Assembly (NCBI GenBank): GCA_022605955.1 | Contig: JAKCOZ010000015.1 | Coordinates: 3,663,287-3,727,286, forward strand | Length of the DNA stretch: 64,000 nucleotides | From: Rallus limicola | Lineage: Eukaryota; Chordata; Aves; Gruiformes; Rallidae | Direction of reading: 5' to 3' | The notes under the pieces: model-generated | What the model saw: only the letters and a program-made list of their open reading frames with translations | The model's database searches: none | What the model was told of the DNA's origin: nothing | Shown here: positions 1-10,630 of the stretch, in pieces | Position numbering within the stretch: position 1 is the first letter of the stretch | Layout of the letters: each line of letters begins with the position of its first letter | Position numbers and translations under genes: made by a program

Positions 1-470
1 GGACAGGGATCTCCTGGAGAGAGTCCAGAGGAGGGACACAAAGATGCTGAAGGGCCTGGAGCATCTCCCCTGTGAGGAAAGGCTGAGGGAGCTGGGGCTG
101 TTCAGCCTGGAGAGAAGAAGACTAAGGGGGGACCTGATGAATGTTGATCACTCTCTGAAGGATGGGATGCAGGGGGAAATGGGCAGCCCCTTTTCAGTGT
201 CTGTGGGGACAGGACAAGGGGCAATGGCTGCAAGTTGGAGCAGAGGAAGTTCCCCCCCACCCTGGGGAAGAACTTTTCCCCAGTGAGGGTGAGGGAGCCC
301 TGGGCCAGGCTGCCCAGGGGGGTGTGGAGTCTCCATCTCTGGAGAGATTCCAGCCCCGTCTGGACGCCGCCCTGTGCACTATGAGCTGGGAGCTGCTTTG
401 GCAGGGGGTTGGACCCCAGGAGCTCTCCAGGGCCCTTCCAGCCCCTGGGATCCTGTGATTCTATGATTCT
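1..470 (+). mobile_element. CR1 LINE 3' end, young subfamily A (cut by window edge)
   Basis: This is the 3' part of a CR1 retrotransposon. It carries the 3' UTR landmarks in order: GGAGAGAGTCCAGAGGAGGG, a CTGTTCAGCCTGGAGA block, a GGCTGCCCAGG block, and a terminal TGTGATTCTATGATTCT run at 454-470. It is nearly identical by eye to the copies at 14533, 30774, 44825 and 49479, which marks one recently active subfamily. It is non-coding here, and the reading frames across it are chance. Confidence 0.93.
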
Positions 471-1929
471 ACCCAAACCCCACTGCAAACACTGTGCCTG
501 TGCTCTCGCTTGCTCTTCTCCTGACCGAGGGCAGCACTGCAATGTTGGGAAGAGCTCTGGATGTGGCCGTGGTGCCAGTCTCTGTAGCCACTTGCTAAAA
601 CTGTGCCATCTTCCATGTACCCACCACTACAACTAGTCCTGCTGCAGATGCACGTGGGTTACATCTGTCCCACAGGAACAGAACCAAAGCAAGAAGAAGA
701 AACTCTTGCTAGATACAAGATATCTTGCTAGATATCTTGGTAGATACAGCCAGCACTACCGCAGCGGAACAGCTCAGAGCCCTCAAACGACACCATTTTT
801 CAGGGGTGCTGTTTGCTCACAAGTTTTTCCCAACCAACTGAGTACAACTCAGACAGCAGTGAAAGAGTCACCCAAGCAGCTCCAGCAACATCTTGTGGAA
901 AAGCCTGTGAAAGTTACTCCAAGGCTAACACACATCTTGTAGCTACGGGGGACAGTTTGCCACGAATCCTCCCCTGCCCAGACCTCTCACAGGAGAGGCT
1001 GGGAACACAGCTGCTATCCTAAGCCCTTCCAGCCAAACAGTTTGTCACCTGCTCAGGGAAATCACTTGTCACTAAAAATTCTCTTTCCCACTGAATGGCT
1101 TCAAACTCAATTTGAGGATGGGTCTACAGCTTGTGATCCACCCAGCCCTCAGCTCCTGAGCTGGGTGGATCCTGAGGGCATCTTTCCTTGGGGATGCACA
1201 GCTGGCAGGGGTGTGTGAAAGGCCTGACTCAGCAAAACATGCCACCCCCCCCCCCACACACACACCTCTGCACGCCCAAGATTAAGGGTGACATTAGTTG
1301 AACCTGGGCTGGGCAGGAACAGGAGGTGATGATGAAGGATCTGGAAAGCAAGAGGCACTCTGCTTGGCCAGCCTTCACACAACAGCATGCTGTGCAGTGG
1401 TGGTGGGGCCAGGCTCAGCCCCAAACTCCTGTTGAACTCACCCTAAAATGCAGAATTTCTTTAGCAACAAGCAAAAGGAGCTCAGTCTCAGTGTCCCAGG
1501 CTGACACTCGGACCTGCACGGCACAGGTATGGCTTTGTGCTGCCACCACCTACTCACATTGGTACAAGATTGAGTCAGGGGGCAAGACAGGCTGATGCAC
1601 CAGACAGGCTGATGCACCTAGGATGAGAATACCACTCTCAAGAATTAACACATTGTGAAACAAGGGGAGCCAGGGAAACAGAGGCTCAGGGAGGTTAAAG
1701 TGTCTTTCCTACAGTCACCAAGTACTTTTCAGAGCTCCCTTCTCACAGCCCCACACTGCCTCTCCAAAATCTCATGCTACAAAGTCCCCTTACCATGAAT
1801 CTGCTCTAAAATTAGTCCTAATTACTGGAGTTACAAAAGACCAACCAAACCAAACCAAACCAACCAAACAAAAAGGATTATCAACACCTATCATGGTTGG
1901 TCTAGAAAGACCTGTTGAAATTAGTGCCG
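471..1929. other. Intron 2 unique sequence, no gene seen
   Basis: No gene is recognised. It contains a 37-nt hairpin at 1135-1171 (12-bp perfect arms GATCCACCCAGC / GCTGGGTGGATC), a C-run followed by CA repeats at 1244-1266, a 16-bp tandem duplication around 1587-1618, and a CCAAA-type simple repeat around 1843-1875. Confidence 0.6.
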
Positions 1930-2208
1930 TTGAGGGCATGGAGTGATAGGACACAGACTAATGTGCTTAAACTGAAAGAGGGGAGAGTTCAATTAGATAT
2001 TAGACAGAATTTCTTTATGATGAGGGTGGGGAGGCCCTGGCACAGGGTGCCCAGAGAAGCTGGGGCTGCTCCTGGATCCCTGGCAGGGTTCAAAGCCAAG
2101 GTGGATGGGGCTTTGGGCACCCTGGGCTGAAGGGGTGTGTCCCTGCCCATGGCAGGGGGTGGGATTTGGTGGGCTTTGAGCTCTCTTCCCACCCAAACCA
2201 GCCTGGGT
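1930..2208 (+). mobile_element. CR1 LINE fragment, diverged
   Basis: It matches the CR1 3' region: a GATATTAGACAGAATTTCTTT block, GAGGCCCTGGCACAGGGTGCCCAGAGA, GATGGGGCTTTGGGCACCCTGG, then CCCATGGCAGGGGGT. It is more diverged than the young copies and has lost the terminal ATTCT repeats. Both ends are approximate. Confidence 0.85.
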
Positions 2209-3306
2209 TGCTGGGAATGTAAGCATAAGGTAAGTGAACGCTGAGTCCCACGTTCCCAGTGAAACCAAGAGTGTGGTGATGGAGCAGAAGCAGAATCACT
2301 GCCAGGACTGACACAAAGCCATGATTTATCTATCCCTCTCAATAGCACTGTTCCTAAGTAGCTGCACACAGTATATTAGGTAAAGTCAAACATACATCTT
2401 GCTACTTTCACAGTCCAATGGCACCAATCACACCTCTTTGGAAAGCAGGATGTATTGAACAGGCAAGGAACAGGCCAGCTTGAGAGTCCTCCCACCCAGC
2501 ATCTCCTTCTCTACAGCCATGACATCGCCCTGGCCAGCACCACCCAATCCCACGGGTCCTTTACAGAATGGATGGAGCACAGGGCTGGTCCCAAAATCCA
2601 CATGCTGCCCTTCTCGGGGCTGAAGCCCTGGCTGGGTGGTCCCAGGTAGCAGGCTGAGGTTACCCCCCTACTCTATTTGGCTCAGGACCCAGCAGACTGA
2701 GCGTGCTGTCAGGAGAGAGCAGCTCAAATTAGCATATTAGCAGAAGTGCCAAGAGCTGAAAGCCCAATGCAACCAGCTCAACGCTTGAGATTTGCTCCAG
2801 TGGCTGCTGGAGAAAACCCTGCAGAAGCCACAGAGAACACGGCGTGCCGGCTCAGCAATGCAGAGCCACTCATCAGCCACTGATCCTGCCCCACCACCAC
2901 CACCACCACCCACCCAAACACAAGGCCAGAGCTATGCAAAACATCAGCCCAGGCCCTGCAAGCAGCCCCACACTGCAGACAAGCTAGACAAGGCGCTGTG
3001 TTAATAGGGTGAGGCCAAACCCTGCTCCAGGTATAGCAGCATCATCCCTTCATCCTTCCCCGTGCACAACACAGAGCTCTCCCCGCTCCAGCAGGCAGCA
3101 GAGCATCCCAGAGTGCTGCTTCCCCTCTTGCACCCAGCCTCAGAGGTGGGCTCCAGGAGCTAGACCGTCATGTAGCCTGCACCTCTTCTCCACCCACCCA
3201 CCCACCCACCCAAAACCCCAGTGAGGATCTAAGAGAAACAGGGAGTTTAAAACCACTCCATCATCACGAGTTAAAAATCCCACACTCAGCCGCCCGTGAG
3301 GCAAGC

Positions 3307-3370
3307 AGAGGGGACACCCTGTGTACTGCAATGTATGGAGAGGGGACTCCTTGTGTACTGCAATGTATGG
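3307..3370. repeat. 32-bp tandem duplication, 2 units
   Basis: Two adjacent 32-bp units (3307-3338 and 3339-3370) both end in GTGTACTGCAATGTATGG. They differ at about two positions, so the duplication is fairly recent. Confidence 0.85.
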
Positions 3371-3389
3371 CTGCTCACTGAAATTCCCC

Positions 3390-3640
3390 TTTCAGAGGAA
3401 GATCTGCTGCCCTGATGGTTTCAACATGCTCTTTAAAGCCCTGTAATAGAGACTTATTTCAGCTCCTCTCTCCACGACGGGTCTGTAACTTAGTAGTAAC
3501 CCCACTACATTAGTTACACAAGCAACCAGTTCCCTTCTAATTGGTTTATAAGACAGCAGGTCTTCCTTTTTTAATGGCTGATTAATTGCCTCGCTGCCCA
3601 ATGCAAGGCTGTGATTCACTTGTCTCTGTAGAGATGCAGC
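3390..3640. promoter_or_regulatory. Candidate conserved non-coding element
   Basis: This non-repetitive block has balanced composition and homeodomain-type TAAT cores, including TTAATGGCTGATTAATTGCC at 3571-3590. It also has GTTACACAAGC-like and TTATAAGA motifs, and it lies between low-complexity tracts. Composition and motif content resemble vertebrate intronic enhancers. Conservation was not tested, so this is a suggestion only. Confidence 0.22.
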
Positions 3641-4710
3641 AGGGAAGCCCGAGGCTTCCGTGGAAAGGGGAAAAAAAAAGTTGACTTGGGATCCAGCAAA
3701 AACTCAACTACCCAGCTGCCTCTCCCAGTAACCTTCCCACCACCTTCCCCCACCCTCACCACCCCCCCTGCAAAAGTAAGGAGGCATAAAGATGCTCCCA
3801 CTTTTAAGGCAAAATTCGATGTTCATCAGGGAGATAGGGCTCATTTAGCTTTTAATTTTTCATTTACCTCCAGGTTAAATCCAGGCAGGGAGCCTGATGT
3901 TGAATTGAATTGAAACAACTGTTTTAACACAATCCAGCTTCCTTTGCAAAGCTCTCCCATCTCCCCCCCCCCCACCCCCACTGCTGCCAAGAGAGGGACC
4001 AAACCAGACCAGAACAGGGAGATGAAAGGGAAACGCAAGCCGGAGTCAGCGTGAGGCTGGGGTAACGTGGGCCATGGCTTTGTGGTGCTGGCACCGGGCT
4101 GCTTGTTGCCTGCAATCATTTTTAGGTGGCTGCAGCTTGCAGCCAGTGTAATCCTGATTTTCTAAGGGTTCAGTGTTGTTCCTCCTCCCCCCTTCCCCCC
4201 CCCCCCCCCTTCTTCCTTTTTTCACATCGCCAGCAATTGATTTCATTTAACATTTTCATTCCTCTGCCCGCTGTAAATAACCACTTGGCAGTTGAATTTC
4301 TCAAGTAGAACAGGCAGCGGCTGCTTACTCCCTTCCTGGCAGCTGGGGGGGAATCTGGCAAGCACTAAAGCAAGAAGCTGTTTCAAGTAGCTCTGAAATG
4401 TGCAGGAGATTACACGGGTAGCACTTGGAGTGGAAGAAGTCACGATATGGAAAGGCCGAGAACTTACTTCTGAGACTCTTAGTGAACTTGGTGGCTGAGA
4501 GCCTCAATTCAGAGGTTAGAGGAGGGCATTTCGCCCCCAATTTATGGCCCTACATAGCTGTGGATGCCAGCAGAGCAGGGGACCAGGCTGCCACAGCTGG
4601 ATCCTGGTAGGAAGCCAGCAGAGCGTTGCTGCATTTAACCAGCGCACAAAGTGCAGCCCAAGGAGAAGACAACCCAACCTGCCGCCTCCAGGTGCTCTGC
4701 AGAGCCAGGC

Positions 4711-5046
4711 GTGCTCACTGCTGTGCTCACTGCTGTGCTCACTGCTGTCCTCACTGCTGTCCTCACTGCTGTCCTCACTGCTGTGTTCACTGCTGTGCTC
4801 ACTGCTGTGCTCACTGCTGTGCTCACTGCTGTGCTCACTGCTGTCCTCACTGCTGTCCTCACTGCTGTGCTCACTGCTGTCCTCACTGCTGTCCTCACTG
4901 CTGTCCTCACTGCTGTGCTCACTGCTGTGCTCACTGCTGTCCTCACTGCTGTGCTCACTGCTGTCCTCACTGCTGTGCTCACTGCTGTGCTCACTGCTGT
5001 GCTCACTGCTGTGCTCACTGCTGTCCTCACTGCTGTCCTCACTGCT
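4711..5046. repeat. 12-bp minisatellite, 28 units
   Basis: Twenty-eight head-to-tail copies of GTSCTCACTGCT (S = G or C) run without an indel, and a decayed copy follows at 5047. Two variants, GTGCTCACTGCT and GTCCTCACTGCT, alternate in blocks; unit 7 alone has GTGTTC. Because 12 is a multiple of three and no unit contains a stop, several frames on both strands stay open. These are not genes. Confidence 0.97.
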
Positions 5047-5474
5047 GTGCTCTGCTGCTCACAGCAGCAGGGTGAGGTACCACACCTGTCCTGCTCTCCT
5101 CCTGGGACTGCTGGTGCTGGATTCCCACAGGTCACAGAGAGACAAGTTAACTGTGCCCTGCAACAACCTCCTGCCCGTACCAGTACCCCCTCCTCTTGCA
5201 CTGGCTGGGCAGAGTATCTCCACCCCACTTGGGAGGTCTCCAGACTGGAGGTGTAAAGAACTCTGTGTTACCTCCCAATTTAGTAGGCATAAAGTTCTGG
5301 CCCAGAAGTTTTTTTTCCCCAGAAATCCCTGACCTCACTAGATTCAGACAGGCTCAGGGCCTGAGAGGACCTCTCCTAGCCAGCCTCTGCAGTGGAGTAA
5401 GAGAGGAGTCCCAGAACCAGTGAGAACAGGTGTGAGATGAACCCTCCAGGTCCATCTTAGTCATGCCACCATTA

Positions 5475-5797
5475 TCACAGAATCCCTAAGGTTAGGAAAG
5501 GCCTCCAAGATCATCTAGTCCAACCGCCTCCCTACCACCTACATTACCCACTAACCCATGTCCCTGAGTACCCCATCCAACCTCTCCTTGAGCACCCTGA
5601 GGGACGGTGACTCCACCACCTCCCTGGGCAGCCCATTCCAATGCCCAACCGCTCTTTCTGAGAAGAAATTTCTCCTCATCTCTAACCTGACCCCCCCCGG
5701 CAGAACTCACTGCCATTCCCTCTCATCCTATCTCTACTTATCTGTGAGAAGAGAGGCTGAACCCCAGCTCACCGCAACCTCCTTCCAGGCAGTTGTA
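5475..5797 (-). mobile_element. CR1 LINE fragment, older subfamily
   Basis: Read on the plus strand it starts TCACAGAATCCCTAAGGTTA and runs through GATCATCTAGTCCAACCG, GTGACTCCACCACCTCCCTG and GAAGAAATTTCTCCTCAT to CAACCTCCTTCCAGGCAGTT. This is the reverse complement of an older avian CR1 3' end (CR1-Y/X-like by memory). It differs from the young copies in this window. Confidence 0.88.
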
Positions 5798-6059
5798 CCA
5801 CCCATGTACCTCCTTCAGGCTGCAAGCTCTGTGCTGGTGTTTCACGGGAGCTGATGGGAGAGGAGAGGTGAGTGATGTATGAGCAGGGAGAGGGATGGGT
5901 GAACTGCTGTCCCACGACAGCCAGACTGCCCACAAAAACATGGCAGCTCCCACTGCCAGGCTTCTCCTGCCATCCAAGAGAGGCCGAGCTGAGCAGCACA
6001 CGGCCACAGCGATCAAGCAACAGAATCAGTATTTATCCCCCTGCCCAGCCGCCTGCAAA

Positions 6060-6215
6060 GCTAAACGAGCCCAAAGGATTAATAATGATTAATTTGTAAG
6101 GGCTGCTTTGGAGCTTTTGTTCAGAAACAGTCAGCACATTCCGAGCAGAGCCATTAACAACGCCAACAAGCAGCGCTCGTGCCATGGGCTACGTGGCCTA
6201 ATTCCACCCTGCTTT
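6060..6215. promoter_or_regulatory. Candidate conserved non-coding element
   Basis: The block contains a dense homeodomain-type cluster (ATTAATAATGATTAAT at 6078-6093), followed by CTTTGGAGC and CATTAACAACGCC. It is unique sequence between GC-richer DNA. Enhancer identity is inferred from composition only. Confidence 0.22.
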
Positions 6216-8924
6216 TGGGATGCTGCACAAAAAGCTGCGGCAAAAGACACTGGCAGTGACAGGATCCTGGCATGCACCGGCCCCCACAGCACCATCTCAG
6301 CCCTGGAATGCTCCTCAGCCAGAGCTGCTCGCTCCTCCTCAGCTCCCTGCCCCTCTGATCCCCGCTGGGAAGCAGGGCGAACGCCTTTGCGAATGCCCCC
6401 GCGGAACTCAGAGCGGAGCAGGGATGACAAAAATGGGAGCTGGCAGCTCTGCACAGCAAAGCCCAACAGCAGCTTCACCTTCCCCTCTCCAACCCAGCCT
6501 GAGTGGGAGGGCTGGGCAAGGAGGACGGTGCAGCCAGCCGGTGAGTGAAGGACAAGAGGGGCAGGCAGGGGACAGAGGTAGGCAGCAGCTGCATTGTTAA
6601 CATGGTGACACGGCTCTGAAAAAGCCCCCACGAAGAGCACGGGTGCAAGCAGAGGCTGTTGGGGGGCAGACTCAGTCGAATCCATAACCACACAGCAAGA
6701 TAAATCACTTGCTCCCCTCCTCCCAAATACACAGGGGCCACCAAGGAGCTACTACAGTCCTGGCCCAGCACTGGACCTGGCATCACCCCCTCGCTGCTGG
6801 CACCCACGTTTGCACACAGACGGGGAGACAGGAAAACAGCACCCTCGGTCCCACAGCAGCTCGGAGCCCACTGTGCTGAGTGGGAGGACAGGCTGGGCTA
6901 ATCCCCATCTCACAGCCTGCCACACTAAGTACATTAGAGGCTGTTTTCCTATTCTTACTCTTTTTTTTTAATTGTATTTACTTTAGCAACTTTGCTTCAC
7001 CCCTTTTTTTCCCCCCAGCAGCCAAACAGTGGAGTAGAGCAAGCATGGATAATTCTCATCCCATTTGATTTTATTTCTCTGTGGCGTCTCTCTGTTTGCC
7101 TTGGAGAGGAGGGGGTTGTTGGAGCATGTGTATTGCTTTGCAATTACAAATTAGCTTTTTAAATGAAGTGTGCTGCAAGAGGCCCGATATGCCATGTGCA
7201 AAGGCACTGCTTGGCCTCTGATGGGAAACAAGTGGAAGGGAAAAAAAAGCCTCACCCTACCAAAAACTGCCTCACTGCTGCTCACAGAGCCTGGTCTAGG
7301 CAAGAACCTGTGCAGGGCATGGAGTGGTCACAGTCATGGGCTCCTCCAGGGAGTGTGGTCCCCAGAGTCAGCAAGAAAGACTTTTTTTTGCAGGGTAAAT
7401 GGAAGCAGTTGACAGCAGGAGCCAGGTCAAAGCACAGCTCTGCTCTGCTCAGACTCCAGGGAGACTGACCAGAGGGGAGGAGACAGGGAAAGGGCATCCT
7501 CCTCCCCCTTCACGTGGGGACAGATTTCCCCCTACCTCCAAACCAAGACCTTGCCCTTCGCAAGGGTAGAGCTGAATTTTACATGCCCCAGATTACAAGG
7601 GTTGGATACCAAAAAGACCTGCTGTTTCCCATCTCTCTTCCATGCCATTCCTCAATGGCCACTGAGGTTTCCCCCCCCAACATCTCCCAAGGCGTTTCAG
7701 CACTGTGTGTCACCACCAGGCTGGGAACGTGTAGGTCTGCTCTGGATCAGACACCTCCCAGGCGACTGCTGATGGGAAACACACCTCCAAGAGCAGCTCT
7801 TGCAAAGGAGATTGATGTGCTTTCAGCCTGCCCACAGACTGGGGGAACCAGTAATTGCATGTGAAGACTGGAACCACCTCTTCCCCGATGCCTGTTATTA
7901 GCAAGCCCAGCGAGTACCTTATTGTTGACAAATATTCAATTGCAGATGTGAGGTAGCCATGTCCCAGCCTCTTCTTTCATCACCTGCAATTGTTGCAGCA
8001 GCTAGTCAAACGTGTGTAAATGGCAGAGGAGTTTTCAGCAAAGGCTCTCAGATAGCCAGCACAAAAAGGGACAAGTTGACACATGATCAAATGGGGTCAC
8101 ATCTACAGCCTGCTGCTCTCACAGGCGACTGACAGACACAACACAAATGGCAACGTTCCCTCTCTGAATTCAAAGGCAGCCCGAGAGCGGCCACTCAGCT
8201 CAGCAGCTGTAATAAAGAGAAATAAATACTAAAAATGCCAACAAAACTAAAAAAAACCCCAAACCAGTCAATGGTACTGGCAGGGCTCAGTAAACTTCAG
8301 TTCAGAAGCCAGCCCCTGTGGCTGGGTGAACATGGAGAGCTTGCTCCAATCCCACTGTGAACCTTCTGGGGTTTCCCTTGTTAAACATGTGGGCTTTTCT
8401 ACTGTATTTGGGTTCAGGACATGGGCAAAAGCCTATTTAAAGCACCTTACAAAGAGCTCCTGAGTGCTGCCTTCTCTGGTCTGTACCACTGTGACCTGCC
8501 CGTTCCCGTTTCTCCTCACTGCCCGCTGCCCAACTCATCCAGCCATTAAGGAACATACTCTGCAGCACCAACCTGCCATCCACGGCCTCACACTGCTGAC
8601 ACCTCTCCTCCATCCCTCACCTGTGAAGGACTTTGTCTGCTCCCACCAGCAAGGGCTGGTATTTCCCACTGCACCCTCATCTTCTGCCCAAGCAGAGTCG
8701 GGTCCATTTTGAAGGCCCTTGTCAACCACCCCCCCAAACCCTTTTTACTGCAGCCAAACCTTTTCTTTGAACTGCTAAATCACGAGCCCCTAAACATCCA
8801 AGACATTGTGATTTGTGTTTAAAGAACATATAACTCATGTTTTAGAAAATACTGGCAGAGTTTTCCCCCTCTGTCCTTCACCAAGCCCTTCTGTTTCACA
8901 TGACATTTCCCCCATGACGACTGG

Positions 8925-8948
8925 AGCAGCAGCAGCAGCAGCAGCAGC
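8925..8948. repeat. (AGC)8 microsatellite
   Basis: Eight perfect AGC triplets. In the plus-strand reading frame this gives a short alanine run inside a chance open frame (8815-9231). Confidence 0.95.
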
Positions 8949-10057
8949 ATGCAAGTTCAATGTAGGAGAAATAAAAAGCTACCTCGAGGCTTGCAGCGTA
9001 TTAAAATTAACAGCCACTGCAGTCAGACTCTGTATCTCTCTCCAAGCTCACTACAAACAGCTTGTAACCTACAACTGGATCCACTTCCCAGCATTCCATA
9101 GAAAGATCCATGAGGAAGTACAGAAAAGACAAATACATGCCAGAGTCTGCTTGAGCAAAGAACAAGGGGATGGAGAGGAGCCAGGTGGCCCAAGAGATGC
9201 TTTTGGGACTGCAGCCCACTTGCTGTCCTGACCCCTAAGAAGACTGCTGGGTCACAAGGGCAACACACAGAAAGCTCTGGGTATGAATGAGGTAGAAAAA
9301 AATAAAGACAAAATAAATGGAGACACTCTAAGAAACCTGGAGCAAACCAAGCAGGCCACGGGCTCTTGTCTTCCCTGAACAGCCAAGCGATCAGTGTCCT
9401 ACTTCAGGATGAATCTGTGGTTAATTGAGCTCCTGAGGGTTTCTTGACCTCATTTCCTGGGACACAACCCACAGCTCTGCCCTTACCTGGGCACCTTGCT
9501 CCAACGGGCCCCCAGCAACCCCTCTGCACGTGAAACCGTGCCTGCCAAGCCTGTCCCCCTGCATTGCACAGCCAGACACGCTGACTGCACAGCCGAAACA
9601 ACACCTTAGCTCCCTGAAACGCTGTAAGAGGCAGACACGGGCAGGCAGCCTGGAGAAGAGCCACAGAAACAGGGGGTACCCCACATCAGAGCCCCCTGCC
9701 CTGCACCCATAAGCAGTTCCCCACCGCGCTCTCCTTCCCACCCAAGTGCAATCTGTCACCCCAGCCAGTCACCACCACCTTTTCTTTGGTAGCAACTCCT
9801 TTGAGAAAGGAAGGGTGGTTTCTGCCTCAAAGCACACCCAGCCAGCTCATCCCATCCATCCAGGCCAATTGAGTTCGCTAGACATTCAGCAGCCCGATGC
9901 TTCTCGGAGAAAAAGTGATGCTGTCAAGAATTGCAACAAGGGAAATTGCTCTGGTAGAAAAACCTGGCAGCAAACGTAGCCTGGGAGCCCACAAAGCCAA
10001 GCTGAGAGCAAAAGGGAGCTTAATCGAGAAACTGGTGAAATCAGTCGAGAAACAGGG

Positions 10058-10630
10058 ACAGGGAGGGGATTGTCCCTCTCTGCTCTGCCCTCAGGAGGCC
10101 CCAGCTGGAGTCCTGTGTCCAGAGCTGGGGCCCCAGGACAAGAGAGATGTGGGGCTGTTGGAGAGGGGTCAGAGGAGCCACAGAGATGCTCAGAGGGCTG
10201 GAGCAGCTCCCCTCTGGAGAGAGGCTGAGGGAGCTGGGCTGGGTCAGCCTGGAGAAGAGAAGGCTGTGGGGGGACCTCATTGCAGCCTGCCAGTCCCTGA
10301 AGGGAGCAGAGACACAGGAGGGGAATCAGCTTGTTCAAAGGGTAGAGACTGGCAGGACAAGGGGGATGGAGTGAAGCTAAAGGAGGGAAGGTTTAGATTA
10401 GATCTTAGGGGGAAGTTCTTTGCAGAGAGAGTGGTGAGGGGCTGGAACACCCCTGCCAGGGTGGGTGCCCCGTGTCTGGGGGTGTTCAAGGCCAGGTTGG
10501 CTGGGGCCCTGGGCAACCTTGTGTAGCTCCAGGCCTGGAGGTTGGTGTCCCTGCCTGTGGCAGGGGGTTGGAGCTCTGTGATCCCTGGGGTCCCTTCCAA
10601 CCCAGACCATTCTATGATTCTGTGATTCTG
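10058..10630 (+). mobile_element. CR1 LINE 3' end, young subfamily B
   Basis: It contains GGGAGGGGATTGTCCCTCTC, GGAGGCCCCAGCTGGAGTCC, GATGCTCAGAGGGCTGGAGC and CTTTGCAGAGAGAGTGGTGA. It ends in CCATTCTATGATTCTGTGATTCT, which sets orientation and 3' terminus. It is very similar to the copies at 22074 and 29166. The open frame across it at 9897-10526 is not a gene. Confidence 0.93.

Larger units (their letters stand above)
2209..4710. other. Intron 2 unique sequence with simple repeats
   Basis: No gene is recognised. Contents are a CCA repeat (about 2891-2912), a CCCA repeat around 3192-3212, a 32-bp tandem pair at 3307-3370, a conserved-looking AT-rich block at 3390-3640 (separate entry), and C-runs near 3963-3977 and 4195-4209. 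Confidence 0.55.
5798..10057. other. Intron 2 unique sequence, no gene seen
   Basis: No gene is recognised. Contents are an AT-rich candidate regulatory block near 6060-6215, a pyrimidine-rich stretch at about 6950-7018, A-rich stretches near 8208-8265, and an AGC triplet repeat of eight units at 8925-8948. Confidence 0.55.

Noticed and set aside
4544..5332. Several 150-260 codon frames on both strands
   Set aside because: All are translations of the 12-bp minisatellite (LLCS-, HCCA- or TAVL-type repeats).
9897..10526. 209-codon frame, and similar frames at 21743-22750, 14704-15198 and 49652-50086
   Set aside because: They run through CR1 3' regions in sense orientation; the CR1 3' UTR is non-coding and the same frames recur in every copy.
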